A DNA stretch of 64,000 nucleotides, taken from assembly GCF_027497355.1 (NCBI RefSeq), contig NZ_CP114909.1, positions 1,736,001 through 1,800,000 on the forward strand. Reading direction: 5' to 3'. The notes below the pieces were generated by a model, which made no database searches, had not been told where the DNA came from, and was given only the letters and a program-made list of their open reading frames with translations. Origin of the DNA: Micromonospora sp. WMMA1947 (GTDB lineage Bacteria; Actinomycetota; Actinomycetes; Mycobacteriales; Micromonosporaceae). This document shows positions 44,876-53,414 of this stretch, piece after piece (positions within the stretch are counted from its first letter, which is position 1; each line of letters starts with the position of its first letter). Both the position numbers and the translations under genes were made by a program.

Positions 44876-45347
44876 TGGGCACTCCTGACTGTGTACGCAG
44901 TTGGGTGCCGGCCCAACAATCGGGCGAGCGCAGCCAGCCTACCTGGCAGATACCGCCCGGCCCGCACCGGCCGGGGGCAGTTCCGGCACCGATCGGCCCC
45001 ACCGGCGGGACCGGACGGGCACCGTTGCCCGTTCGTTGCGGCGTCGATGCGAATTCGTTGCGCTCCGCGCTTGTGGACGCCCCTCGGCACCACCTCCTAC
45101 CAGGCATTCTGCCGTGAAACACCCCACCTTGGACCGGTATCCGACAGCACACCCGGGCGGTACGCGGCGCGCGTCACGCCATCGGCGCGATTCGATCCGC
45201 ACCTTGTGACAGAGGGTGTCGCGGTCGTAGCATGCATCGTCAGATGTCGATGAGTTAGATCGATGTCCCTCGCCGGCCCACCCCAAGCCGGCGGGTGTCA
45301 CCCCCTGCCCGGCAACCCCCGGGCGTCCGCGCAGAAGGAGCCCCGAC
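44876..45347. other. Divergent intergenic region purS / secreted protease
   Basis: A 472-bp gap with no gene I can support. It must hold the pur promoter on one side and the protease promoter on the other; AGAAGGAG (45332-45340 region) is the protease ribosome site. CATCG and CGATG motifs cluster near 45235-45264, but no clear PurR-box or riboswitch fold is evident to me. Confidence 0.55.
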
Positions 45348-46031
45348 ATGCGCCTCCGTCCCCTGCTCGCCGTGCTGACCACCGCGCTGGCCGGCGTCCT
45401 GGTCGCCGCCTCCGGCGCCACCGCCGCGCCAGCCGGCCCCCAGCCGATCATCGGCGGCGGCACCGTCTCGTCCGCGCCGTGGGCCGCCGCCGTCTTCAGC
45501 AACGGCTCGTTCACCTGCTCCGGCAGCGTCATCGCACCCCAGTGGGTGCTCACCGCCCGGCACTGCGTCAGTGGCACCATGTCCGTCCGGGTCGGCAGCG
45601 TCTACCGCGCCTCGGGCGGCGTGACCCGCACCGTGAGTGCCTCCTACACCCGCTACGACCTGGCCCTGCTGCGCCTGTCCAGCACGGTCAGCACCTCCGC
45701 CGTGTCGCTGGCCACCAGCAACCCGCCGGTCGGCTCCACGAACACCATCTACGGCTGGGGCATGACCTGCTACAGCGGGTGCAGCGCTTCGTCGCAGCTC
45801 AAGACCGCCAGCGTACGGGTGACCAGCACCAGCGTCACCGACGCGTACGGCGGCCAGGCGATCCGGAGCACCCGGGTCAACGGCAACGCGTGGCGGGGCG
45901 ACTCGGGCGGCCCGCAGTTCTACAACGGCCGGCAGGTCGGTGTCGCCTCCACCGCCGACGGCCAGAGCATCCAGAACTACGGCAGTGTTGCGTACAACCG
46001 GTCCTGGATCACCTCGACGGCCGGTGTCTGA
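45348..46031 (+). CDS. Secreted trypsin-like serine protease (S1 family)
   Basis: A 227-residue exported chymotrypsin-fold protease. Signal peptide residues 1-27 (ATAAPAG region), mature start after a short pro-part near IIGGGTV; catalytic triad His in LTARHCV, Asp in YDLALLRL and Ser in GDSGGPQF. Cysteines CSGS/RHCV and CYSGC suggest disulfides. It is small and Ser/Thr-rich like streptomycete trypsins. Stands alone with its own terminator. Confidence 0.92.
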   Translation: MRLRPLLAVLTTALAGVLVAASGATAAPAGPQPIIGGGTVSSAPWAAAVFSNGSFTCSGSVIAPQWVLTARHCVSGTMSVRVGSVYRASGGVTRTVSASYTRYDLALLRLSSTVSTSAVSLATSNPPVGSTNTIYGWGMTCYSGCSASSQLKTASVRVTSTSVTDAYGGQAIRSTRVNGNAWRGDSGGPQFYNGRQVGVASTADGQSIQNYGSVAYNRSWITSTAGV

Positions 46032-46045
46032 CGGTTGATGCCGAT

Positions 46046-46096
46046 GCGGCGCGGATCGGCCGGGTGTGGCCCGGCCGTCCGCGCCGCGCCGTTTTT
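46046..46096 (+). terminator. Intrinsic terminator after the protease gene
   Basis: An 18-bp GC stem (46046-46064 with 46070-46087, one bulged T) followed by GCC and five Ts, among the few classic T-run terminators of the window. Confidence 0.85.
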
Positions 46097-46160
46097 CAGC
46101 ATCCGATCAGCTGAACACGGCTCGCGAACCACCCGGCCGGGGACTGACAGCATCGGAAGC

Positions 46161-46619
46161 GTGCTGGTCGTGACGACGGATCAACTGCCCGGCTACGAGA
46201 TCCGCCAGATCCTCGGCGAAGTGGTCTCCTCGATGGCGAGGACCCGAAACCCGTACCGCGAGGGGGTCAAGAACCTGCGCGGTGGCGCCTACGACCCGTT
46301 GGCGCCGGACAACCTGACGCGGTGGCGTACCGACTCGGTGGCCCGCCTCGGCGAGGAGGCGCGCCGCCTGGGCGCGAACGCGGTGATCGGCATGCGCTTC
46401 GACAGCCGGGACTGCGGCGAGATGTGGATGGAGATCTGCGCGTACGGCACGGCGGTGATCGTCGCGCCGAAGATGCCTGATGTCATGCCGCCGGACCAGC
46501 CGGCGATCGCGGCCGAGACCGCCCACGACCCGGAGATCGCCTCCGCCCCGGGCGGCATCGCCGAACCGGCCAGCGCCCCCAACCTGAGTTCGGCGGCCGA
46601 GACCCCCACCGGCCCCTGA
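46161..46619 (+). CDS. YbjQ-family (DUF74) protein
   Basis: A 152-residue protein whose first ~105 residues are the YbjQ fold: VVTTDQLPGYEIRQILGEVV, ARLGEEARRLGANAVIGMRFD and AYGTAVIV. The family forms pentameric rings of unknown function, sometimes called heavy-metal-binding. The last ~45 residues are Pro/Ala/Glu-rich and disordered. GTG 46161 follows CGGAAG; the longer frame from 46035 overlaps the protease terminator. Confidence 0.82.
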   Translation: MLVVTTDQLPGYEIRQILGEVVSSMARTRNPYREGVKNLRGGAYDPLAPDNLTRWRTDSVARLGEEARRLGANAVIGMRFDSRDCGEMWMEICAYGTAVIVAPKMPDVMPPDQPAIAAETAHDPEIASAPGGIAEPASAPNLSSAAETPTGP

Positions 46620-46634
46620 CCGGCCCGTTCCCCG

Positions 46635-46697
46635 GGTCGATCATGAGGTTGACGGCAGGAATGATCTCCCTGAGTGCCGCCAACCTCATGATCGACC
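46635..46697. repeat. GATCATGA inverted repeat element, copy 2
   Basis: Arms 46635-46657 and 46675-46697 are reverse complements over 23 bp with one mismatch (GGTCGATCATGAGGTTG core). It lies between two convergent genes. Core and centre resemble the element at 52397. Confidence 0.8.
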
Positions 46698-46705
46698 AGA
46701 AAAGG

Positions 46706-48130
46706 TCAGAGGATGGGGGGCGGGGAGTAGGTGGCGGCCTGGGGGTGGGTTTCGACGACCCTGGTGATTCTGGCGGTTACGCGGGTGACCTGGTCGGTGG
46801 CGGCGCCTACGAAGGCGTTGCGGTCCGCGACCAGGGTGTCGATCTCGGCCCGGGTGAGGCCCAGCCGGCCGTCGGCGGCCAAGCGGTCGAACAGGTCGTT
46901 CTCGGCCGCGCCCTTCTCCCGCATGGCGAGCGCCACGGCGACCGCGTGCTCCTTGATCACCTCGTGCGCGACCTCCCGGCCGACACCTCGGCGTACGGCG
47001 GCCACGAGGATCTTCGTGGTGGCGAGGAACGGCAGGAAACGCTCCAGCTCCCGGTTGATCACCGCCGGGTACGGGCCGAACTCGTCCAGCACGGTGAGGA
47101 ACGTCTGGAACAGCCCGTCGGCGGCGAAGAAAGCGTCCGGCAGCGCGACCCGGCGCACCACCGAGCAGGAGACGTCACCCTCGTTCCACTGGTCACCGGC
47201 CAGCTCGCCGACCATCGACAGGTAACCCCGGATGATCACCGCGAAGCCGTTCACCCGCTCCGACGAGCGGGTGTTCATCTTGTGCGGCATCGCGCTGGAA
47301 CCGACCTGGCCCGGCTTGAAGCCCTCGGTGACCAGTTCCTGGCCCACCATGAGCCGGATCGTGGTCGCCAGCGAGGACGGCGCGGCGGCCACCTGGGCCA
47401 GCGCGGAGAGCACGTCGAAATCCAGCGAGCGCGGGTAGACCTGGCCCACGCTGTCCAGCACCCGGCGGAAGCCCAGGTGCCCGGCCACCCGCTGCTCCAG
47501 CTCGGCCACCTTGCCGGCGTCGCCGTCGAACAGGTCGAGCTGGTCGGCGGCGGTGCCCACCGGACCCTTGATCCCGCGCAGCGGGTAGCGGCCGATCAGG
47601 TCCTCCAGCCGCTCGTACGCGATGAGCAGTTCCTCGGCCGCCGACGCGAAGCGCTTGCCCAGCGTGGTGGCCTGCGCGGCGACGTTGTGCGACCGGCCGG
47701 TCATCACCAGCGCGGAGTACTCGCCCGCGTGCCATCCCAGCCGGGCCAGCGTGGCGACCACCCGGTCCCGGATCAGCTCCAGCGAGGCCCGGATCTGGAG
47801 CTGCTCGACGTTCTCGGTGAGGTCGCGGGAGGTCATCCCCTTGTGCACGTGCTCGTGCCCGGCGAGCGCGCTGAACTCCTCGATCCGGGCCTTCACGTCG
47901 TGCCGGGTGACCCGCTCGCGCGCCGCGATCGAGGCCAGGTCGACCTGGTCGACCACCCGCTCGTACGCCTCGACGACCCCGTCCGGCACCGGCACGCCGA
48001 GGTCACGCTGGGCCTTGAGCACCGCAAGCCAGAGCCGGCGCTCCATCCGGACCTTCTCCTCCGGCGACCAGAGGGCGACCAGTTCGGGCGAGGCGTACCG
48101 GTTGGCGAGCACGTTCGGGATCGTCGTCAC
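46706..48130 (-). CDS. purB: Adenylosuccinate lyase
   Basis: A 474-residue fumarase-superfamily lyase acting twice in purine synthesis (SAICAR and adenylosuccinate cleavage). TSRDLTENVEQLQI, MTGRSHNVAAQATTLGKRF and the signature GSSAMPHKMNTRSSERV with the catalytic Ser loop are intact. GTG 48130 begins the canonical VTTIPNVLANRYAS; the open frame upstream is not needed. It is 9 bp from the repeat element on its 3' side. Confidence 0.94.
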   Translation of the reverse strand: MTTIPNVLANRYASPELVALWSPEEKVRMERRLWLAVLKAQRDLGVPVPDGVVEAYERVVDQVDLASIAARERVTRHDVKARIEEFSALAGHEHVHKGMTSRDLTENVEQLQIRASLELIRDRVVATLARLGWHAGEYSALVMTGRSHNVAAQATTLGKRFASAAEELLIAYERLEDLIGRYPLRGIKGPVGTAADQLDLFDGDAGKVAELEQRVAGHLGFRRVLDSVGQVYPRSLDFDVLSALAQVAAAPSSLATTIRLMVGQELVTEGFKPGQVGSSAMPHKMNTRSSERVNGFAVIIRGYLSMVGELAGDQWNEGDVSCSVVRRVALPDAFFAADGLFQTFLTVLDEFGPYPAVINRELERFLPFLATTKILVAAVRRGVGREVAHEVIKEHAVAVALAMREKGAAENDLFDRLAADGRLGLTRAEIDTLVADRNAFVGAATDQVTRVTARITRVVETHPQAATYSPPPIL

Positions 48131-48178
48131 GTACCTCAGTCTTTCACGACGCCCTGGCCGGCCCCGGCGACGCCGGTA

Positions 48179-48210
48179 CCCGGTCCGGCCGGTGGGCGGG
48201 CCGGACCGGG
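48179..48210 (-). terminator. Terminator after the sigma-factor operon
   Basis: Perfect 12-bp stem CCCGGTCCGGCC/GGCCGGACCGGG with an 8-nt loop, 7 bp beyond the stop of the minus-strand regulator gene. Confidence 0.75.
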
Positions 48211-48216
48211 ACAGCG

Positions 48217-48966
48217 TCAGCCCAGCCGGATCTCCGGGTCGAGCGCGACCGCGGCCATCTCCTCGACTGTCATCAGGTGCCGGTCGGTGGACGAGACCGT
48301 CTGCACCGACACGTTGGTGCCGTCGGCCCGCTCGACGGTCACGGTACGCAGGACCGTGCGCTTGGTCACCGGCCCTGCCAGGTTCCTGCCCTCCGCGTCG
48401 TGCGCCACCACCAGCTCCCCCGCGGGGCCGGCGAAGGACCGGCACCTGACCTGGCCGGGAGTGCAGTCGCCCGGGCCCGTGTGGCCGGGGCGCACCCGGC
48501 CCACGTCGATGTTCAGGTACGACCGGACCTCGCCCCGGGCGGCGATACCCACCGCGAACCAGCCGGTCATGGACTCCCACTGGAACGGCTTCACCGTCCA
48601 CGGCGGCGTGTCGGTGACCGGGCCGTCCCAGGTCTCGCGGTCGGCGGTCGAACCGCCCTGCACCCACCGCAGGTCCGGCGCCTCCCGGTGGAACGCGGTC
48701 AGGATCGCCGCTTGCAGGCGCTCCGGCTCGGATCGGGCGGAGGCGGAGGCCGACGCGACCGGGAGGGTGGGCGCCGGGCCGCCTGACGCACCCGGCTGCA
48801 CAACCACGCCGACGCCGAGCGCCAGCGCCAGCACCGCTGTCGCCGAGGCGTACGCGCCCACCCGACGCCGGCGACGCCGGCCCTCCCGCGCCACCAGGGC
48901 GTCCACGTCCACCGCCGTCGGCGGCGCGTCGCCGATCGCCGCGTCGAAGATCTGCCGGTACGTCAT
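48217..48966 (-). CDS. Putative membrane regulator of the adjacent ECF sigma factor
   Basis: A 249-residue protein with an N-terminal cytosolic segment (about 1-35), one membrane helix (about 38-58) and an extracytoplasmic domain without known motifs. The layout and ATGA overlap with a sigma-factor gene suggest an anti-sigma-like or signal-sensing role of the CU044-type family. It lacks a zinc-binding HxxxCxxC motif, so it is not a ZAS anti-sigma factor. Function inferred only from position and topology. Confidence 0.7.
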   Translation of the reverse strand: MTYRQIFDAAIGDAPPTAVDVDALVAREGRRRRRRVGAYASATAVLALALGVGVVVQPGASGGPAPTLPVASASASARSEPERLQAAILTAFHREAPDLRWVQGGSTADRETWDGPVTDTPPWTVKPFQWESMTGWFAVGIAARGEVRSYLNIDVGRVRPGHTGPGDCTPGQVRCRSFAGPAGELVVAHDAEGRNLAGPVTKRTVLRTVTVERADGTNVSVQTVSSTDRHLMTVEEMAAVALDPEIRLG

Positions 48967-49478
48967 CGCTGCCTCCCGCTCTCCACTGCCGAATGGTGCG
49001 AGGCGAGCAGCCGCAACGTCTCCAGCGCGCGGGCGGCCTGACTCTTCACGGTGCCGGTGCTGACGCCCAGGATCTGCGCGGTCTCCTCGACGGACAGGTC
49101 GCAGTAGAACCGGAGCACCACCACCGCCCGTCGCCGCGGCGCGAGCCGGCCCAGCATGTCCAGCAGCATCTCCCGCTCACCGACCGACGGCTCCCCGGCC
49201 GCCAGGTCCGCCCGGTCCGGCACCTCGTCGGTGCTGTGCTCCCGCCGCCACGGGCGGCGCCGCTCGTCCAGCCAAGCGTTGGTGAGCATCCCCCGGACGT
49301 ACGCGTCAAGGTTGTTCGCGCCGAGCGCCCGCCGCCAGTTGCGGTAGAGCTTGCCCAGCGTGATCGACACCAGGTCGTCCGCCGTGTGCCAGTCCCGGCA
49401 GAGCAGGTACGCCGTCCGGCGCAGCGGCTCCAGCCGGGCGGTCACGTAGTCGCGGAACTCCTCGTCACGCCCGGTCAC
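48963..49478 (-). CDS. SigE-family ECF RNA polymerase sigma factor
   Basis: A 171-residue group 4 sigma factor. Region 2 reads FRDYVTARLEPLRRTAYLLCRDWHTADDLV and following (given here as family pattern), and region 4 has RAVVVLRFYCDLSVEETA with VSTGTVKSQAARAL as the recognition helix. It is of the SigE/SACE_3016 type common in actinomycetes. GTG 49478 starts it and its stop overlaps the regulator start, so both are co-translated. Signal unknown. Confidence 0.88.
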   Translation of the reverse strand: MTGRDEEFRDYVTARLEPLRRTAYLLCRDWHTADDLVSITLGKLYRNWRRALGANNLDAYVRGMLTNAWLDERRRPWRREHSTDEVPDRADLAAGEPSVGEREMLLDMLGRLAPRRRAVVVLRFYCDLSVEETAQILGVSTGTVKSQAARALETLRLLASHHSAVESGRQR

Positions 49479-49538
49479 GGGGCGCCGCTTCTCGTTCGCC
49501 TCATGCCCAGGGGACGGAACGGGCCGGCAGGCGGGTTG

Positions 49539-49563
49539 CCCGCCCGGTGGAGAACCGGGCGGG
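49539..49563 (-). terminator. Terminator after thiolase gene
   Basis: Perfect 10-bp stem CCCGCCCGGT/ACCGGGCGGG with a 5-nt loop, just past the minus-strand thiolase stop. Confidence 0.7.
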
Positions 49564-49572
49564 ACGCCGTCG

Positions 49573-50865
49573 TCAGCGCTCCAGGATCGCCGTCACGCCC
49601 TGCCCGCCTGCCGCACAGATGGAGATCAGGCCGCGCCCGCTCCCCTTCTGATCGAGCAGCTTGGCGAGCGTGGCGACGATGCGGCCGCCGGTGGCGGCGA
49701 AGGGGTGCCCGGCCGCGAGCGACGAGCCGTTGACGTTGAGCTTGTCCCTGTCGATCGAGCCGAGCGGGGCGTCCAGGCCGAGGCGCTCCTTGCAGAACTC
49801 CGGCGACTCCCAGGCGGCGAGCGTGGCCAGCACCTGCGAGGCGAACGCCTCGTGGATCTCGTAGAAGTCGAAGTCCTGGAGGCTCAGCCCGGCGCGGGCC
49901 AGCATCCGGGGTACGGCGTACGCGGGGGCCATCAGCAGGCCCTCGTCGCCGTGCACGAAGTCGACGGCGGCGGCCTCGGACCAGGAGAACCAGGCCAGCA
50001 CCGGCAGGTTGTGCGCCTTGGCCCACTCCTCGGAGGCGAGCAGCACCGTCGACGCGCCGTCGGTGAGCGGCGAGGAGTTGCCGGCGGTCATGGTGGCCCG
50101 CTCGGCGTCCGCGCCGGAGGCGCCGAAGACCGGCTTGAGCGAGCCGAGCTTCTCCAGGCTGGTGTCCGGCCGCAGGTTCTGGTCGCGGGTCAGCCCCAGG
50201 TAGGGGGTCATCAGGTCGTCGAAGAACCCCTTGTCGTACGCGGCGGCGAGCCGCTGGTGCGAACGCAGCGCGAGTTCGTCCTGCGCGGTCCGGTCGACGT
50301 TCCAGCGCAGCGCGGTGCGGGCCGCGTGCTCACCCATGGACAGCCCGGTACGCGGTTCGGCGTTGCGCGGGATGTCCGGCTTGAACGGCTGGTGCGGGCG
50401 CAGCTTCGCCGCGATCTTGAGCCGTTCGCCGAGCGTACGGGCCGAGTTGAGCTGGAGCAGCGTGCGCCGCATGTCCTCGTTGACGGCGAGCGGCGCGTCC
50501 GAGGTGGTGTCGACGCCACCGGCGATGCCGACCTCGATCTGCCCGAGGGCGATCTTGTTGGCGACCAGGATGGCCGCTTCCAGCCCGGTGCCGCAGGCCT
50601 GCTGGATGTCGTACGCGGGGGTGTGCGGGTCGAGCCGGGAGCCGAGCACCACCTCACGGGTGAGGTTGAAGTCGCGGGAGTGCTTGAGCACCGCGCCGGC
50701 CACCACCTCGCCGACCCGCTCGCCGGCCAGCCCGAACCGGGCGACCAGCCCGTCGAGCGCCGCACCGAGCATGTCCGCGTTCGACGCCTGCGCGTAGCGC
50801 GAGTTGGACCGGGCGAAGGGGATGCGATTGCCCCCGATGACCGCGACCCGCCGGACACTCTGCAC
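49573..50865 (-). CDS. Acetyl-CoA C-acyltransferase (thiolase)
   Basis: A 430-residue thiolase. The acyl-accepting cysteine is in IQQACGTGLEAA, the general-base region is YEIHEAFASQVL and the late Cys/His are in ISICAAGGQG and NGSSLAAGHPFAATGGR. Length and pattern match FadI/FadA-like long-chain thiolases such as the one paired with FabG4-MaoC genes in mycobacteria. GTG 50865 follows GAGGGAGG. It is divergent from fabG4-like, with 55 bp between. Confidence 0.92.
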   Translation of the reverse strand: MQSVRRVAVIGGNRIPFARSNSRYAQASNADMLGAALDGLVARFGLAGERVGEVVAGAVLKHSRDFNLTREVVLGSRLDPHTPAYDIQQACGTGLEAAILVANKIALGQIEVGIAGGVDTTSDAPLAVNEDMRRTLLQLNSARTLGERLKIAAKLRPHQPFKPDIPRNAEPRTGLSMGEHAARTALRWNVDRTAQDELALRSHQRLAAAYDKGFFDDLMTPYLGLTRDQNLRPDTSLEKLGSLKPVFGASGADAERATMTAGNSSPLTDGASTVLLASEEWAKAHNLPVLAWFSWSEAAAVDFVHGDEGLLMAPAYAVPRMLARAGLSLQDFDFYEIHEAFASQVLATLAAWESPEFCKERLGLDAPLGSIDRDKLNVNGSSLAAGHPFAATGGRIVATLAKLLDQKGSGRGLISICAAGGQGVTAILER

Positions 50866-50920
50866 GATCGGCCTCCCTCGAAACTGTTGCCCGAACCCTA
50901 CTCGCCAGTAGGCTACGCCT

Positions 50921-52279
50921 ATGACCGACAGGTACGCGAGCTTCGTCCAGACGGGGGCCGGTCGCGCGCTGGTCAAGCGCCTCGGGCTGCCCGACCCGCC
51001 CCGACTGCGCCGACACACGCCGGGTGACCCGCTCGTTCCCGGGCCGGTCCTGCTCGGCTCCTCGGCCGGTGGCCGGATCGCCGAGCCGGCCGGGAAGATC
51101 CTGACCGCCGCCGGGGTCGAGCTGGCCGATCCGGTCGCCGCCCACGACGCCGACCGCCGCTTCGCGGCCCTGGTGTACGACGCCAGCGGCATCACCGACT
51201 CCGCCGGGCTGCGCCAGCTCTACGACTTCTTCCACCCGCAGGCCCGTTCGCTGCTGCCGAGCGGCCGGGTGATCGTGCTGGGCACGCCGCCGGCCGAGTG
51301 CGGCTCCCCCCGGGAGGCTACCGCCCAGCGTGCGCTGGAGGGCCTGACCCGCAGCATCGGCAAGGAGTTCGGCCGGGGCGTGACCGCCCAGCTGGTCTAC
51401 GTGACACGCGAGGGTGACGCCGGCACCCCGGTGAGCCTGGAGTCCACGCTCCGGTTCCTGCTCTCCGGCCGGTCCGCGTACGTCTCGGGCCAGGTGATCC
51501 GGGTCGGCGCCGGCACCGCCGTCGCGCCGGCCGACTGGGACCGGCCGCTCGACGGGCAGGTGGTGCTGGTGACCGGCGCGGCCCGGGGCATCGGCGCGGC
51601 GCTGGCGAAGGTGCTGGCGCGCGACGGTGCCCAGGTGGTGGCGCTGGACATCCCGGCGGCCGGGGACGAGCTGGCCGCCGTCGCCAACGACATCGGCGGC
51701 AGCGCGGTGCAGCTCGACCTGACCGCGCCGGATGCGCCGACCCGGCTGGCGGAGCACCTGGCGTCCCGGCACGGGCGGGTCGACGTGGTGGTGCACAACG
51801 CGGGCATCACCCGGGACAAGACGCTGGGCCGGATGGACGCCGACCGGTGGGACTCGGTGATCGACGTGAACCTGTCCAGCCAGGAGCGCATCAACGACGT
51901 GCTGCTGGAACGCGACCTGATCCCGGCCGGCGGCCGGATCGTGTCGGTCTCGTCGATCGCCGGGATCGCCGGCAACCGGGGGCAGACCAACTACGCGACC
52001 AGCAAGGCCGGCGTGATCGGCCTTGTCGACTCGCTCTCCCCGGTGCTGCGCGAGCGCGGGATCAGCCTGAACGCTGTGGCGCCGGGCTTCATCGAGACCC
52101 GGCTGACCGCGCGTATCCCGCTGACCATCCGCGAGGCTGGACGCCGGATGAACAGCATGGCCCAGGGCGGCCTGCCGGTGGACGTGGCCGAGACGATCGG
52201 GTGGCTCTCCTGGCCGGCGAGCGGCGCGGTCAGCGGCAACGTGGTCCGGGTCTGCGGCCAGAGCCTCCTGGGGGCGTGA
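50921..52279 (+). CDS. fabG4: High-molecular-weight 3-oxoacyl-ACP/CoA reductase (FabG4-like)
   Basis: A 452-residue two-domain reductase. The N-terminal ~200 residues are a degenerate flavodoxin-like domain; the C-terminal SDR domain has VVLVTGAARGIGAALAKVL, the NAG triplet in HNAGITRDK, Ser-Tyr-Lys in SSIAGIAGN/NYATSKAG. Size equals mycobacterial FabG4, which is NADH-dependent and works with MaoC-type hydratases. ATG 50921. The following MaoC frame overlaps its stop. Confidence 0.9.
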   Translation: MTDRYASFVQTGAGRALVKRLGLPDPPRLRRHTPGDPLVPGPVLLGSSAGGRIAEPAGKILTAAGVELADPVAAHDADRRFAALVYDASGITDSAGLRQLYDFFHPQARSLLPSGRVIVLGTPPAECGSPREATAQRALEGLTRSIGKEFGRGVTAQLVYVTREGDAGTPVSLESTLRFLLSGRSAYVSGQVIRVGAGTAVAPADWDRPLDGQVVLVTGAARGIGAALAKVLARDGAQVVALDIPAAGDELAAVANDIGGSAVQLDLTAPDAPTRLAEHLASRHGRVDVVVHNAGITRDKTLGRMDADRWDSVIDVNLSSQERINDVLLERDLIPAGGRIVSVSSIAGIAGNRGQTNYATSKAGVIGLVDSLSPVLRERGISLNAVAPGFIETRLTARIPLTIREAGRRMNSMAQGGLPVDVAETIGWLSWPASGAVSGNVVRVCGQSLLGA

Positions 52280-52470
52280 TGCCGAAGGACCACGAGGACG
52301 ACGACCTGACCCTGCATGACCTGATCGAGGGCCCCACCCGCGACCTCACGGCAGCCCGGGCCGCCGCCCTCGCCCAGTCCCGCACCCGCCCGACCTCCGT
52401 CGATCATGAAGTTGACGGCACGTCTGGAGATCCACAAGGCAGCCAACCTCATGATCGACGGGGTGAAGGG
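52276..52470 (+). other. In-frame upstream extension of the MaoC gene
   Basis: The frame is open from GTG 52276/ATG 52279, overlapping the fabG4 stop, into the MaoC gene. It encodes an acidic stretch (MPKDHEDDDLTLHDLIEG) then Ala/Arg-rich sequence, and its distal third (about VDHEVDGTSGDPQGSQPHDR) is translated repeat DNA. It may be a real coupled N-terminus or a relic small gene broken by the repeat. Confidence 0.5.
52397..52461. repeat. GATCATGA inverted repeat element, copy 3, inside an open frame
   Basis: Arms 52397-52416 and 52442-52461 are reverse complements over 20 bp with two mismatches (CCGTCGATCATGA core). The centre contains GGAGATC as in copy 2 in inverse orientation. It sits inside the open frame leading to the MaoC gene. 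Confidence 0.75.
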
Positions 52471-53328
52471 GTGGCGGGACGGCGGCGGGTGGAGTTGGAC
52501 GGGCTGCCTGCCAGTTCGGCGTTGTATCGGCGGGCGCTACTTGGGGTGGTGCCTGGGGTTGGGGGGCGGCGCGGAGCGGACGTGCCGGCGGTCGAACTGG
52601 CCGTCTCGGGAGTCGTCGTGGATCAGCGGCATCTGGCGGACTACGACCGGGTGTGCGGGTTCCGGCTGACCGACCGGCTGCCGGCCACGTACCTGCACGT
52701 GCTCGGATTCCCGCTGTCGCTGCGGCTGATGACGGGTCCGGGCTTTCCCATCCCGCTCACCGGCGTGGTGCACGTCGCCAACCGGATCACCGTGCACCGT
52801 CCGGTCGAGGCCGGCGAGAGCGTCGACTTCCACACGTACGCGGAGAACCTGCGCCCGCACGAGCGCGGCCGCCAGCTCGACGTGGTGCTGGTCGGCTCGA
52901 TCGGCGGCGAGGAGGTGTGGCGCGGCGTGTCCACGTACCTCGGGAAGGCGCGCGGCGGCCCGCGGCGCGACCGGGGTGACCGCCCGGCGCCGCCGGCCTT
53001 CTCCGCGCGGTGGCGGGTGACGCCCCGCGTGGGTACTGATTACGCACGCGTCTCCGGCGACCACAACCCGATCCACACCTCGAAGCTGGGCGCGCGGCTG
53101 TTCGGTTTCCCGCGCCCGATCGCGCACGGCATGTGGAGCAAGGCCCGATGCCTGGCCGCGCTGGAACCCCGGCTACCAGAGGCGTACACGGTGGACGTGG
53201 CGTTCAAGCTGCCGGTGCCGCTGCCGTCGACTGTGGCGTTCAGCGCCTCGCCGAACGGCGCGGGCTGGGACTTCGCGCTGCACAGCGCCCGGGACGGGAG
53301 GCCGCACCTGACCGGTTCGGTGCGCTGA
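52471..53328 (+). CDS. MaoC-like (R)-specific enoyl-CoA hydratase, double hot-dog
   Basis: A 285-residue hydratase of the FabG4-partner type. It carries an N-terminal inactive hot-dog part (YDRVCGFRLTDRLPATYLHV, PGFPIPLTGVVHVANR) and a C-terminal active half with the Asp-His motif of VSGDHNPIHTSKLGARLFG and IAHGMW. It hydrates trans-2-enoyl thioesters to (R)-3-hydroxy forms, reversing with FabG4. I chose GTG 52471 because it gives the family N-terminus (AGRRRVELDGLPAS); the frame is open to 52276 through a repeat element. A hairpin with T-run follows. Confidence 0.82.
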   Translation: MAGRRRVELDGLPASSALYRRALLGVVPGVGGRRGADVPAVELAVSGVVVDQRHLADYDRVCGFRLTDRLPATYLHVLGFPLSLRLMTGPGFPIPLTGVVHVANRITVHRPVEAGESVDFHTYAENLRPHERGRQLDVVLVGSIGGEEVWRGVSTYLGKARGGPRRDRGDRPAPPAFSARWRVTPRVGTDYARVSGDHNPIHTSKLGARLFGFPRPIAHGMWSKARCLAALEPRLPEAYTVDVAFKLPVPLPSTVAFSASPNGAGWDFALHSARDGRPHLTGSVR

Positions 53329-53331
53329 GCG

Positions 53332-53359
53332 AAAGAGGGGACTTGCCGTCCCCTCTTTT
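53332..53359 (+). terminator. Terminator after the MaoC gene
   Basis: 10-bp stem AAAGAGGGGA/TCCCCTCTTT with a 7-nt loop and a trailing T, 3 bp past the stop codon. Confidence 0.85.
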
Positions 53360-53369
53360 CGGCGCTAAG

Positions 53370-53401
53370 TTGTTCTCAGATTGAGTTGTTCTCAACCTGA
53401 G
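53370..53401. promoter_or_regulatory. Tandem 16-bp operator-like repeat before the Nudix/NrtR gene
   Basis: Two adjacent units, TTGTTCTCAGATTGAG (53370-53385) and TTGTTCTCAACCTGAG (53386-53401), share 13 of 16 bases. Each ends in a palindrome CTCA-N3-TGAG. They lie 13 bp before the start codon, a natural site for autoregulation by the encoded winged-helix protein. Confidence 0.65.
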
Positions 53402-53414
53402 AGAGTGAGTAACA

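Noticed and set aside
44939..45580. Minus-strand open frame upstream of purS
   Set aside because: Overlaps the signal-peptide region of the secreted protease; no recognisable domain.
52276..52396. Separate small gene between fabG4 and maoC
   Set aside because: The frame has no stop before MaoC, so a separate coding feature cannot be supported; reported as an extension.
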